A DNA stretch of 64,000 bases, from positions 1 to 64,000 of the forward strand of contig JAMPIV010003417.1 in the NCBI GenBank assembly GCA_024509875.1, read 5' to 3'. Positions within the stretch are counted from its first letter, which is position 1. Every line of letters begins with the position of its first letter. A program made the position numbers and the translations under genes. Positions 11,031-22,345 of the stretch are shown here, piece after piece. This DNA comes from Oreohelix idahoensis. Taxonomy: Eukaryota > Mollusca > Gastropoda > Stylommatophora > Oreohelicidae. Under the pieces are notes generated by a model. It saw only the letters and a list, made by a program, of their open reading frames with translations, was not told where the DNA came from and made no database searches.

Positions 11031-11741
11031 AGAGAAAGAGGACAGTTGAGCAACTTATGTCCAAAAATTCTGGAGAGACTTGGTACTCTGCTCTGATGGA
11101 CATGGCACATGGTTACTGTAGATATAGTATAAACCAGAGTACCCTACTTAAGGTCGCGTCCAGGAAGAAGGACATAACGGAGTGATTGTGGGTGGAGAAA
11201 GAGAAACCACGCTTATCTGATACTTATCTCGCTCTCTCGTTTCTTACAAAAATCGTTAAGGAAATTGTTTAACAAGCTTACTCCAGAGGCCTTGGCGCCG
11301 GTTCGTCAAGTGGATATCATTACAGGCGTAGTGGTGTTTAAAAACAGGTCAGCGTACGTCCCTGACTCTGGGACTGGGAGTAGCAGGTCAACTTAAGAAT
11401 ATTTTTTAAAACTTCCCCTGCTTTACAGCTGGGGGTGAAGCATTAGGTGATAACCTGTTTACATGAAGTTAACTACAACTTTGGATATACGGAAATCACA
11501 GAATTCTACGCAACGACGTTGGTTAATGTCACTTTATTTTTGTTTGGTTTAACTAGGACTGCTGAGCTTCTCGCTCTTTTGCAGCCAATACCAAGCTGAA
11601 GACTCCTTGATATTATCTACATTGTAGATCTAGGCTTTTCCTGTGTCTTTTCTGCCATTTCAAAACGTGTTGAGTGGAAGTCATGAGCTCCAGTGTCTGC
11701 AGCTTGGCTGGCATTAAAGGATCATCACATCTGGTCCCAAG
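11031..11741. other. No feature recognised
   Basis: Roughly 700 bp without supported coding, RNA or repeat content. Confidence 0.4.
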
Positions 11742-12480
11742 TGTCGTGGAATATTCTAATCCACATATATAAATTATCAAGTAAATATAAAGCCTAATAA
11801 ATACATATAATAAATAAAGGAAGAAGAATGGTAAAGAACAGTGCTGTCACAATGACAGTACTCGAAATCCCCCTTCTTTTCTACTTCGTCGGCAAATTGT
11901 AACGCTTTCACGTTGATATTAAAGGCCTTCTGCAACATACACGCGTTTCCCAAACACACAATAAAATGTGCTGCCTTTCTAAGAAAAACCTTGAAATATG
12001 CAAGTTGACCTAAATTTTAAATTCCATTCATGTCTTTTTCTACACTATGTTACCAAAAACCAAAAGACAGATGGACTAAAGGATAGCGAGAAGGGAGAGG
12101 CAGAAAGCCGAACACTAAACACGCGTCGCGCGATACACAAATGCTGCCATCACGCGTGTAAGACTACATGCACTAACTTTTTTTTTCGGACGGACAGTGA
12201 TAAATTCACTACCCTTCCCAGAGTTAGGTTTTAAAATCACAAAAAAAACGCTTATTAGGAAAGATAACAATAGATGGGTTTACGTTTGAAAACATTACAG
12301 TACCCAGACAGCACATCTTCGAAACAGGAGGTAGAAGTAATTGCATATTTTGAACGCAGCCACGTAGCTCCTTTAAATTTGGATATTTGGGTTCCTTAGG
12401 GCTTGCTGACAAAGAATATGTAAAACGTTACGCAAATAGTCCAGGAATTAATAAATTATAACCAAAATAAAATAGTGGGG
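11742..12480. repeat. Tandem duplication U, copy 1
   Basis: The block starting tgtcgtggaatattctaatc is repeated at 12481. Both copies contain on the minus strand the frames NVKALQFADEVEKKGDFEY (copy 1, 11880-11930) and LKELRGCVQNMQLLLPPVSK (copy 1, 12320-12380), whose reading is conserved between the copies despite many indels elsewhere. These could be exon remnants of an unrecognised gene or simply slowly changing segments. I do not know the family. Confidence 0.85.
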
Positions 12481-13212
12481 ATTGTCGTGAAATATTCTAA
12501 TCCACATATATAAATTATTAGGTAAATATAAAGCCTAACAAATAAAATTAATAAAGAGAAGAGCAATGGGAAAATAACAGTGCTGTCACAAAGAATGTAC
12601 TCGAAATCCCCCTTGTTTTCTGCTTCGTCTGCAAATTGTAACGCTTTCACGTTGATATAAAAGCTTACTGTATTATTACCCGCCTTCTTCAATGAAACGT
12701 GTGCTGCATTTCTAAGAAAAACATTGAGACGTACTGCGTAATGACCTAAATTAATCCTAACATTAATTATACTGCGTTACCAAAACGAACGAACAGATGG
12801 ACAAAAGGATAAAGAGAGAGGGGAGGGCTGAAAATCAGGAACGCATGCAACACGCGTCGCGCGATACACAAATGCTGCCATCACGCGTGTAAGTCTACAT
12901 GCACTAATTTTTTTTTCAGACGGACAGTGATAAAATACACTACCCTTTCCCAGAGTTAGGTTTATAAATCATAAAAAAACTCTTATTAGAAAAGATAACA
13001 TTAGATGGGTTTACGGTTGAAAACATAACAGTACCCAGACAGCACATCTTCGAAACAGGAGGTAGAAGAAATTGCATATTTTGAATGCAGCCACGTAGCT
13101 CCTTTAAATTTGTATTTTTGGGTTCCTTAGGGCTTGCTGACAAATAATATGTAAAACGTTACGCAAATAGTCCAGGAATTAATAAATTATACCCAAAATA
13201 AAAAATTGGGGG
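12481..13212. repeat. Tandem duplication U, copy 2
   Basis: Second copy of the U block, adjacent and in the same orientation. The minus-strand frames NVKALQFADEAENKGDFEY (12600-12660) and LKELRGCIQNMQFLLPPVSK (13040-13110) match those of copy 1. The differences are concentrated outside these two stretches. Confidence 0.85.
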
Positions 13213-14511
13213 TGCCTGACAGCATAAAATCATTTCTGCTCATAAGATTTTTTTTTTAACGTGTTTGAAAAAAATTTACGTTACAGAAATAGCCTACCAT
13301 GTAAACTCCAAATTGATTGGAGCGCAACAAATGAAAGCCTAACCACGATTGGTCGGGCTATAAATACTATCTTGGTTGTTAGGGGAAACGGGGAAAGGTA
13401 ACATTTTTTCAAACACTTGTCGAAACGGGGCTCATTGGTCAGACTCGCTGATATACACACTTGGGAGCGTTAGTTCGAAACCACTTGTTTAAATAAGATT
13501 GATAAAGCATCAGTGCGTTGAAGCCAGCTTATATTTGGCTAAATAAAAGCCTGGAAGATAAGCAGATGGGAATTTGTGCCAGTTTGTGCCAGAATTCATT
13601 GCTAATCAACGTATCTGTGTTTATTCGTATGAATTGTGGGACAGTGGTCTTGATGGTACTGAGCAGCACCTAGTCAGAGCTTTGCTGAATCCAGTGTCGG
13701 ACAGCATACTCCTTGGTCCTTTTAGCTATCAGTGAGGTGTCTCCAGAGCCCAGAGGAGAATTCGAGCAGAGGAGTCCTTTCCTGCCGCCATCACGCCAGA
13801 TAAGCTAACTTGGCCAGCTGAGCTCAACATTATGTCCCCTCATCTTGAACTGACTTTGTAAAATTAACATTAAGAGGGGAATTTACTTGTCTTAATATCA
13901 GGAACTGAGAACATCTCCAATAATAGTCCCAAAAGACAAACTATTGAAGTCATGATGACAAATACCAACAGAGCTTGAACAAAACAAAACCAGTATTACC
14001 TCATTTTACTACTACACAACTGACACACACATAGAACATTTGTAATAATATATGTCACTACAATATTCATATTAAATACATTCTGTACATAACTTGTAAT
14101 TTAAATTGATTGTGATTCCTGGTTCCCTTGTAGTTGAATCAGGACACATATTCATTCATGCCAGTAATGAATACATATTGTTATTTGAAAAGTTACGAGT
14201 GACTTCTTTAAGATATTCTCATAGAGTGTTATATGTATGTGAGTGTCACAGTGTTGTTAAGAGTAGTGGATTAAATTAAATTGTTTATCTGTCTGTTGTT
14301 GTGACTTACACTTCATCATACACATACCCTAGACACATAACGTAGTCATTACACTATTCCAGAATAATTCTGACTGAGATATATAGATATGTGGTAGCAA
14401 GTAAGGTGATATATAATACACTACTCTTATTAGATATATATACCTTCACAGCTGATCTCAGTCAGTACACTAAGTCCCCTATAAATATTTATAACATCCC
14501 ACTTCACCACA
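13213..14511 (+). repeat. LTR-like tandem repeat C, copy 1 (intron-less)
   Basis: A 1299-bp block from TGCCTGACA to TTCACCACA. It holds promoter-like signals on the + strand: ATTGG (inverted CCAAT), then TATAAATA at 13359-13366, and AATAAA near 13547. It aligns along its whole length with copy 2 except that 385 bp of copy 2 are missing, exactly at a GT...AG segment (junction gaattgtg/ggacagtgg at 13638-13639). It is best read as derived from a spliced RNA, or as the ancestral state before an intron was gained in copy 2. The TG...CA ends, TATA and AATAAA suggest an LTR, but no flanking target duplication is seen. Confidence 0.8.
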
Positions 14512-14660
14512 GGGATGCCTGACAACATGGAATCATTTCTGCTCATAAAATTTTTTTATAACGTGTTTGAAAAAACCTTACGTTACAGAAATAGCCTACC
14601 ATGTAAACTCCAAATTGATTGGAGCGCAACAAATGAAAGACTAACCACGATTGGTCGGGC

Positions 14661-14668
14661 TATAAATA
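14661..14668 (+). promoter_or_regulatory. Candidate TATA box of repeat C copy 2
   Basis: TATAAATA, preceded 7 bp upstream by ATTGG (reverse CCAAT box). It is conserved in copy 1 at 13359-13366. Transcription would start about 25-30 bp downstream, upstream of the putative splice donor at 14944. Confidence 0.5.
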
Positions 14669-14943
14669 CTATCTTGGTTGTTAGGGAGACGTAGGAAGGT
14701 AACATTTTTTTCAAACACTTGTCGAAACGTGGCTCGATTGGCCAGACTCGCTGATATAATCACTTAGGAGCGTTAGTTCGAAACCACTTGTTTAAATAAG
14801 CTTGATAAAGCATCAGTGCGTTGAAGCCAGCTCATATTTTTGCTAAATAAAAGCCTGGAACATAAGCAGATGGGAATTTGTGCCAGTAAATGTGCCAGAA
14901 TTCATTGCTAATCAACGTATCTGTGTTTATTCTATGAATTGTG

Positions 14944-15328
14944 GTAAGCTTGAACCATTCAGTATCTTTTAATGAAAATTGAATGTGAATTGTTAATTTA
15001 TGCCTGTATATATATGTGTAGTTCAGTGGCAAACAGGAGATAAAGCCTATAATGCTCCAGCCTGAACAGAGGGTGTCGGAGGAAAGTAAAACGGCATGGA
15101 ATGGCCAAATAGTACACTGACACCTGGATGATTGACTAGAAAGAAATAATGCTGGAATGGCAGAGGCGTGGTAACCATTAAGGAGGTTAATGCTGGAATA
15201 AAGTATTTCACATGAAGCTGATAGTTGGCCTAACGCTCTGAACTCAATGTTTGTGATGTGTTGTGATCAGTGTAAAAAGAGAGTATAAGTTAGTTATGAA
15301 GTAGAAGGTACATCCTTCTTGATTTCAG
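14944..15328 (+). other. Putative intron of repeat C copy 2
   Basis: The 385-bp segment starts GTAAGC and ends TTGATTTCAG. Removing it gives gaattgtg-ggaccgtgg, which matches the uninterrupted gaattgtgggacagtgg of copy 1 with one substitution. Both splice borders agree to the base with the gap in copy 1. Confidence 0.8.
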
Positions 15329-16199
15329 GGACCGTGGTCTTGATGGTATTGAGCAGCACCTGGTCAGAGCTTTGCTGAATCCAGAGTCGGACAGCATACT
15401 CCTTGGTCTTTTTAGCTATCAGTGAGGTGTCTCCAGAGCCCAGGGGAGAATTCGAGCAGAGGAGTCCCTTCCTGCCGCCATCACGCAAGATAAGCTGATT
15501 TGGCCAGCTGAGCTCAACATTATGTCCCCTCATCTTGAAATGACTTTGTAAAAATAACATTCAGAGGGGAATTTAATTGTCTTAATATCAGGAACTGAGA
15601 ACATCTCCAATACTAGTCCCAAAAGACAAACTATTGAAGTCATGATGACAAATACCAACAGAGCTTGAACAAAACAAAACCAGTATTACCTCATATTACT
15701 ACTACAAAACTGACACACATAGGATATTTTTAATAATATATGTCACTACAATATTCATATTGATAAAGTCTGTACATATACTTGTAATTAAAATTGATTG
15801 TGATCCCTGGTTCCTTTGTATTTGAATCAGGACACATATACCTTTATAACAACAATGAATACATATTGTTATTTGAAAAGTTATCAGTGACTCCTTAAGA
15901 TATTCTCATAGAGTGTTATATGTATGTGAGTGTCACAGTGTTGTCAAGAGTAGTGGATTAAATTAAATTGTTTATCTGTCTGTTGTTGTGACTTACACTT
16001 CATCATACACATACCCTAGACACATAACGTAGTCATCACACTATTCCAGAATAATTCTGACTGAGATATATATAGATATGTGGTAGCAAGTAAGGTTATC
16101 TATAATACACTACTTTAATAGATATAGATACCTTCACAGCTGATCTCAGTCAGTACACTAAGTCCCCTATAAATATTTATAACATCCCACTTCACCACA

Positions 16200-16725
16200 C
16201 CAAGCTAGGAGGAAGAAGCGTGTGGCGTACTGTGCATTCCCCGCCATCCAAAGGGGCTCTCCAAATATGCAGAGCTATAACATTACCCGTTTGGTTATGT
16301 GATTTCCCAAGGAATTGTCACATCCTACACAGAGCCACTTCTCAGCTTCCCCTGCCAATCATGGGCCCAAAGTGAAATCCTCCTTCATGCAACCAACCAG
16401 GTAAAAAGCCAGAGTTACGTCTGGGGCTCAATTAAATCATCTAAGCTTAGTGTGCAATGCTAGGTTATCAACAAGTTTCACAGCAGGGAGAATTCATGGA
16501 CGTGTGTGGAAGATTTGAAGAGCCAATGAGGATGTAATTAGTCTCACAGACAGATTCACTTACACATTTGAATACTGTAGCTTTGTGGTTAGCTGGTGGT
16601 CGTAAAAGGATGATTCCAGATATGCCTCCATCGTAATGTGACGGTTTAAAATGTATATAGAAGACCTGGTAAGATTTTGAATGAATGGAAAAAATAGGAA
16701 AGCTTGGCTCAAACTTTCTGAAGGC
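16200..16725. other. No feature recognised
   Basis: No gene or repeat that I can support between repeat C and the SINE. Confidence 0.4.
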
Positions 16726-16945
16726 CAAGACTGCACAGTGGTTGGAGCGATGGTCTCTCGCGGCAGTGGTACCGGGTTCAAAAGACGGTTTCGACGCGGT
16801 CCAGTGTACCCAGCTGTAAATGAGTAACTGACCCTGCTCGTGAGATAGGGAAGGAAAAGGCAGCGAAGAAGGGAACTGGTCACTCCACCTGGACCTAGTA
16901 TGGTGAAACACTTCACCCCCACTACGGCAGTATCTGCTGTGGGAC
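16726..16945 (+). mobile_element. tRNA-derived SINE (family A)
   Basis: Same family as 5696-5955. A tRNA-like head (gcacagtggttggagcgatgg, then ggtaccgggttcaaa as a damaged B box) is followed by gggaaggaaaaggcagcgaa, aactggtcactccacct and ggcagtatctgctgtggg. Confidence 0.75.
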
Positions 16946-17868
16946 TCTAGTGTAACCTTGTTAGGCTGCACTTAGAATTAAGCATACTTAATGAATAAAT
17001 TGTTGTTTGCTCTTTTCCTCCTTTTTCTCTCTTCCCCTTCTCTTTCCCCTCCATCCATTATGGACACAGCTACAATGTTTTAAATTTTTAAATATATGGT
17101 TTTAAAGTCTGCAACGCACGGTTTTGATTATCACCTGGTCTCATCTCAGTTTGGGCTTCAATTTTGATGAAGTAAAAAATCATGAAATGCTAAGCAGAGC
17201 CTATAAGATCAGGTGAGATAAAATGAGAAATTATGACATCAGAAAAAGTGTAGGTAATACATCCTGCATCGAATATGTAGAAAGACAGAAAAAAAATGTC
17301 ATTAGAATGGAGCCCCATCAGTTACCACTATGTTTCTTTAACAGTAGACGTTCAGGTTTTAGGTACGAGGAAGACTAAGAGGTAGATTGATAGATAACAT
17401 CGCAGAAATTCAACAACAATAGAGGATCACAGGAGGCAGTGCGACAGACTTGACACACGAGTGCAGACAACGATTCGTGGCAATTATGGACCGAACAAGT
17501 AAAGGCTTTTCTCAGTAATGAATTGTATAGAGAGCATTGTTGTTAAAATATTAACCGAGATAGGCTGATAACACTGACAAACAACATTTTTCTTTCTTAT
17601 ATAAGAATAAGTGTTCTTAGGTCAGTTTCTTGTGCTGATTTCAAATTTGAAATCCGTTTATCTCTATCACATCGGGTTCTTAAGATATTTGTGAATAAAT
17701 ATATTTTTGGGAAACCGTTATTTGCTCCGTTTCATTTTTACTATATAACTTATTAAAAATTAATAAAATGCAAAATAATTCTACTTTTTATACTGCTAAA
17801 CGATGCATGACATATGTTACGCTATTTTTCAAATAGTTACTGTATTTTGAAATAATTCTGAGCGAAAT
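16946..17868. other. AT-rich DNA, no feature recognised
   Basis: No supported coding or repeat content upstream of the gene relic. Confidence 0.4.
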
Positions 17869-18830
17869 ATGGCTTCTAGAAGTTGTAGAAATTCGGCTGA
17901 TCTGTTGTGTGTTTTTTTTTTTTTTTTTTTTTTTCCCCTTAACCAGCGGCACTTGGGCTTTCAGCCCTTCGGCCCAATGACATGTCATTGCGAGGCTGGG
18001 GAACCTGAGGACTTTCCTTCCAACCCGGTCAGGAGCTTCGCTCCTTCCCATCCACAGAGGGTTTATCACAGGAGCCGTTCAGGCTATTCAGTCAAATTTC
18101 CGGCCGTAAACATTTCTTCAAACGCCGACGCCCGGGTTTGAACCATGAACACCTGGTCGCCAGTACAACGCCGAAGCCATTACACCAGCGCGGCTCCCAT
18201 ATCTGTTCTGTTAAGTGTGCGGATATTTTACCGAGCGTGTTCACCAGAAAAAACTTTACACCATTACTAAAGAAAGCATATGAACTTTATTTCGATTCGA
18301 AAGTTGATGATGCAAATAAATCTTGGAAGCCAAATGCAGTTTGTTCGACTTGTGCAAATACATTGGCAGGTTGGTTACGAAAATCGCCGAAGCATAAGTC
18401 GATGTCTTTTGGAGTGGCAGTAATATGGCGTGAACCGACAAATCACGCTACTGATTGTTACTTCTGCTTGACAAATATCCATGGTTTCACTTTTAAAACT
18501 AGAAAGTCTGTGGTTTATCCAAATATTGAATCGGTTTCGAAACCAGTGCCTCATGATCCAATCACGTGTCCGATCCCAGTTCCACCAGAACAATATCCGT
18601 TGGACGTGAATGAACCATCAGAAAGTGAGAGTTTACCTGCTTTAGAAACTAATTCTGACTCGGATTATATACCGGTGAATGATGGTGTTCACTTAATTAA
18701 CCATTCAGAACTTTCAGATCTAATTCGTGATCTCGCTGTTACCAAAGGACAAGCGGAATTACTCGGTTCGCGACTCAAAGAATGGAATCTTTTAGCGCCC
18801 AATACTCCGATATCTAAATTTCGTCATAGA
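17869..18830 (+). pseudogene. Relic of an uncharacterised animal gene, broken by a SINE and an LTR element
   Basis: The frame opens at ATG 17869 (MASRSCRNSADLLC) and is interrupted by a minus-strand SINE at 17912-18198. It resumes at about 18213 with VCGYF-type residues hidden by a stop, then FTPLLKKAYELYF, CSTCANTLAGWL, IWREPTNHATDCYFCLTNI and SDLIRDLAVTKGQAELLGSR. It ends at FRHR (18830), where LTR element 1 begins. From memory this is a widespread protein family of animals with no assigned function. Its N-terminus has paired cysteines (C-x2-C twice) as in zinc-binding modules, followed by a conserved DLxRDLxxxKxxAELLGSRL block and a long C-terminal part that I could not find in the window. 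The SINE, the in-frame TAA at its border and the LTR insertion mean that it cannot be a working gene. Confidence 0.75.
17912..18198 (-). mobile_element. tRNA-derived SINE (family C) with poly(A) tail
   Basis: On the minus strand it starts gggagccgcgctggtgtaat (A-box region) and has a B box GGTTCAAACCC. It then has a body with gaatagcctgaacggctcct and ends in a run of about 23 A (T on the + strand at 17912-17934). Imperfect 12-bp flanking repeats, atctgttgtgtg (17900-17911) and atctgttctgtt (18201-18212), are consistent with a target duplication in the host gene relic. Confidence 0.85.
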
Positions 18831-20861
18831 TGTAGTGGTGTTTGATGGTATTGTATGATGGTGATATTACTAAATGTAATGTATGAGGCCAGCTGTGAAG
18901 GCTCCTGAGATAAAATGTAGTTGAGAATTGTCAGAAGGCCTTTCTTGCTACCACTACGACCTCACACTTAATTTTTTTTAATGAATGTGGCTACGTAAAG
19001 TGTCTAGGGTTATGATATGTAGTGTGGTGTAATAGGTTATAGATATACCCACAGATATTTAACAAAACTAATAATATTTAACAAATATTACAACACACTG
19101 AACTAACTCAATAGTGTAAAATTTTTTGATAGAATTATATTACATTTATTTTGTTCTGTGTCAATTTTTTAGGTTGACCAGAACTTAAAAGGATTTAGAG
19201 ATTATGAAAAGAAATGCATGGAATATTATATCATAAATGCAATAGTGTACATATATATATGTACTATACTAGTTAGTTTTATTAAAATGTTCTAGTAGTC
19301 ATCTACTTGGGAGGATAGTTAATGTTTGTGCTGTTGGGGTGGCCTCATCACACCTGTCTATATTGACTACACAGTGTTCAGAAAATGGTGGGAATTTTTA
19401 TGGGGGTATTAGTAACTAAACGGTGTTGGTGAATGTCCAGCAGACCAGAGGCTCACTCATCTTGTGGTTGTAGCTCTGGTGCTGAAATCTTGTGGTCCCA
19501 CCTCTCCGTGCTGGCGGGCAATAATGGTGGTCTCTGTCACAAGTACTGCACAGATACACTCGAGTAAAGTCACCAACTGAATAGACACTGCTTGGTTGAC
19601 AACAGAAACTCACAGCTCTGCAATCAAAGTATGGGCCATGTGTCAAAATCTATTCTCTACCCACGTCTGGACACAACACTGACACAACAACCACATCATA
19701 CAGACAGGTCAGATCTCTCTGACCAAACAGCACATTTACCATGGTGGTTTTACATCAGATAGATCCTCCCAGACTATAGATTCTGAAAAATATTTATTAG
19801 TTGTCTGCCCTAAAAGAGGATAGGTAATATGTTTCATTATTCTCAACACTTGATCTGTCTTGCCTAACCCTTGCTGGAGTTTATGTACATTGTTGGTCCC
19901 TAGACCCTGACTTGGGCGGGGGGTCTAGAGCAAATCCCTACTTGTTTGTAAGGCTAGATTTCGATATGGCAGTATCAAATCACTCGAACATGAAACAATA
20001 TTCAAAATATATAAGGAAATAATTTCAATCTTACCAGATTATGAATAAATAACACAGAATTGCTAGCAAAACTCAGCTGAGCTGCTGGCTATAGTATGGC
20101 GTCCCTAAACTTCGTACACTTTCTTTCATATGGAAATCACCACACTTTAAAATCTGTGTCTATCACTGAACAACTATTGAAGAATGGCCCCAAATCCGCG
20201 TCTAAGCGCCGACAATATGCTTGTCTGTGGCCAATCACTGCCTAGGTTTATTTGAATTCAAATTTCCTACACTAAAGTCATTTCAGTCATGCTTCAGTCA
20301 AGTATGGATGTTTATCTGTTAGTCTGTCCGTCTCTACTTGTGTTTCTACAAAATGTACTTGATTTTTGAACCAACCTTTCTCTCCCCTCCAAAATTTTGT
20401 CGTTAAAAGTTATTTTTAGACACAGCCACCACAATATCCCCTCTCCTCCATACCAAGTAGATTTGAACACCTGCGTCTCGAGGTCGTGTTTTTTTGTGCA
20501 AAATAGCGACACTTTTAGATTCAATACAGTCTGTCGATGATGTAAACTACACTGTCTTTTGTCATTATCTTCAATATTATCTATCCGTCTGTAAAATTAA
20601 GAACATATTAGTTCACTGCTCAGAATAGGCCATCCGGCCAACTAATTTTTATATTCCTAACAGTCTCACGCAATCTTTCCAGTCATATTTTTCCTTTTTG
20701 ATCCTCCGTTCCCCTCCTGTCTAGCAAGTCAATTTTTATGGAGGGTGATGACCCGCGGTCTAGGCGATCATGTACATCAGCAGCCTACGCATTATGTTTT
20801 TTATCCTTATATGTTATCCTTGGAGGTATTTTACCGTTGTATCTCTGTCAATTTCACTACA
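18831..20861 (-). mobile_element. 3' LTR of element 1 (left LTR)
   Basis: The 2031-bp LTR starts TGTAGTGG directly after codon AGA of the gene relic and ends TTTCACTACA, giving inverted ends TGTAGTG/CACTACA. Its sequence recurs in the right LTR in the same order (ttatgatatgtagtgtggtg at 19010 and 25675; atgttatccttggaggtatt at 20811 and 29137). Confidence 0.8.
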
Positions 20862-20875
20862 CATCTCCCCACTTG
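20862..20875 (-). promoter_or_regulatory. Polypurine tract of element 1
   Basis: On the minus strand CAAGTGGGGAGATG directly precedes the 3' LTR start (TGTAGTG). This is the position of the primer for second-strand synthesis. The purine run GTGGGGAGA is short but correctly placed. Confidence 0.55.
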
Positions 20876-20948
20876 AAAACATGCCTATGGCAAGTTCCAA
20901 AACCAGCGATACACATAGGTAAAATTACTCCTCACGTCTGCCACTACT

Positions 20949-22345
20949 CTAATTTTGATCACAGGGGTGCCGACTGAGGAAATCTGCACCGACATTCAAT
21001 TTGCCTGGGATATATTGGATACTAAACTGATAAGGTTGAAGCAACAAAGACCACCTCAACAATCTTGCGTTTTCATGCTTAGCCTGAGACAAGAACACGA
21101 GAGGCTGATGGTCCGTCTCCACCACAAAAGTCCTACCATACAGATAGATTTGAAACTTCTTTATTGCCCATATTAATGCTAAACATTCTTTTTCGCTTGT
21201 GGAGTATCCTTGTTCCGCCTTATTCAATTTGCGGCTTGCATAAGCGACTGGTTTAAGTTCCCCATCAGGTGAAGATGATCTTTGCAACAAAGCCCCTCCG
21301 AGTCCCACATTACTTGCATCGGTTCTTAAGACAAAGTCCTGTGTCAAATCAGGCAGTTTGAGAATAGGCTTGCTAGTGAGTTTTTCCTTTAACTCTTGGA
21401 ACGCTAGTTCACATTGTGCAGTCCAAATAATTTTATCTGGAAGTCCCTTGCGAGTCAGATCAGTCAGAGGAGCACAAATAGCGTTAAAATTTTTGATGTA
21501 TTTCTGATAAAATCCGCATAACGACACGAATGATCGCACGTCCTTTTTTTGTTTGTGGCCTAGGTGCTCTCTGCAGTTTTTCCAAGTTCTTAGGATCAGG
21601 GGTCATATTACCCTGATATACAGTGTGTCCCAAGAATTCCAACTCTTTGCATCCAATACAACATTTTGTTGGCCTAGCAGTTAAATTCGCCTCCCGAAGT
21701 CTATCAAACAACATCTCCAGAGGTTCAATGTGTTCTTCAAATGTCTCTGTGGCGACGAGAATATCATCCATGAAATTCGTGATACATGGGTTATTCAGGG
21801 GATCCAACAATTTTCGCATCATCCTTGAAAACACACTCGGAGCATTTTTCAGTCCGAATGGTAGCATATTGAATTCATAATGTCCATCCGAAGTGCTAAA
21901 AGCCAAATAAGGTCTCACTTCAGGCTTCACTGGGATCTGGTAATAGCCTTTACTAAGATCCACCTTTGAAAAGTATTTTGCCTTGTTCAGTCTGGCAAAT
22001 AACTGTTTTGTGTCTGGTAATGGATCCACTTGTCCTTCTGTGACAGCATTCAGTTTCCTGTAATCTATGCACAATCTGTGTTCCCCAGACGGTTTTCTCA
22101 ACAAAACGACACTAGAACTAAAAGATGATTCACTGTGCGAAATAATCCCCTCCTTCAACAAATACTCTATTTCTTCCTTCAATGCCTTCTCCTTCGCGAA
22201 CGGAATAGAATAGGCTCTCATACAGATTGGGTTTGAGTCTACCAGTTTCATGTCATACTGTAGCAAATTTGTATGGCCTGGTTTATCTGTTAATACATCT
22301 GTATGTTCCTCCAGAACTTGTTGAACTCTCTCCCTCTGGTTTTTT
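20949..22345 (-). pseudogene. Element 1 reverse transcriptase and RNase H
   Basis: The frame 21484-22266 carries the RT core: LLRKPSGEHRLCIDYRKLN, YFSKVDLSKGYYQIPV, MLPFGLKNAPSVFSRMM and NFMDDILVAT, so the catalytic aspartates (VDLSKG, FMDD) are intact. The frame 20949-21539 continues with VLRTDASNVGLGGALLQ, ASRKLNKAEQGYSTSEKECL and VETDHQPLVFL, which are the RNase H catalytic regions, and ends with GADFLSRHP close to the polypurine tract. RT and RNase H are joined by a frame change in a run of seven T (21544-21550). The link to the integrase side is broken in a run of six T (22340-22345). RNase H being the last domain confirms that there is no integrase downstream. The type is Ty3/gypsy. Confidence 0.9.

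Larger units (their letters stand above)
14516..16199 (+). repeat. LTR-like tandem repeat C, copy 2 (with 385-bp intron-like insert)
   Basis: A 1684-bp block that begins 4 bp (ggga) after copy 1 ends. Subtracting the 385-bp insert gives 1299 bp, the length of copy 1. It carries the same ATTGG and TATAAATA (14661-14668) elements and AATAAA (14846-14851). A minus-strand frame of 88 codons (15294-15560) containing GRKGLLCSNSPLGSGDTSLI is open here and closed by stops in copy 1; its family is unknown to me. Confidence 0.85.
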
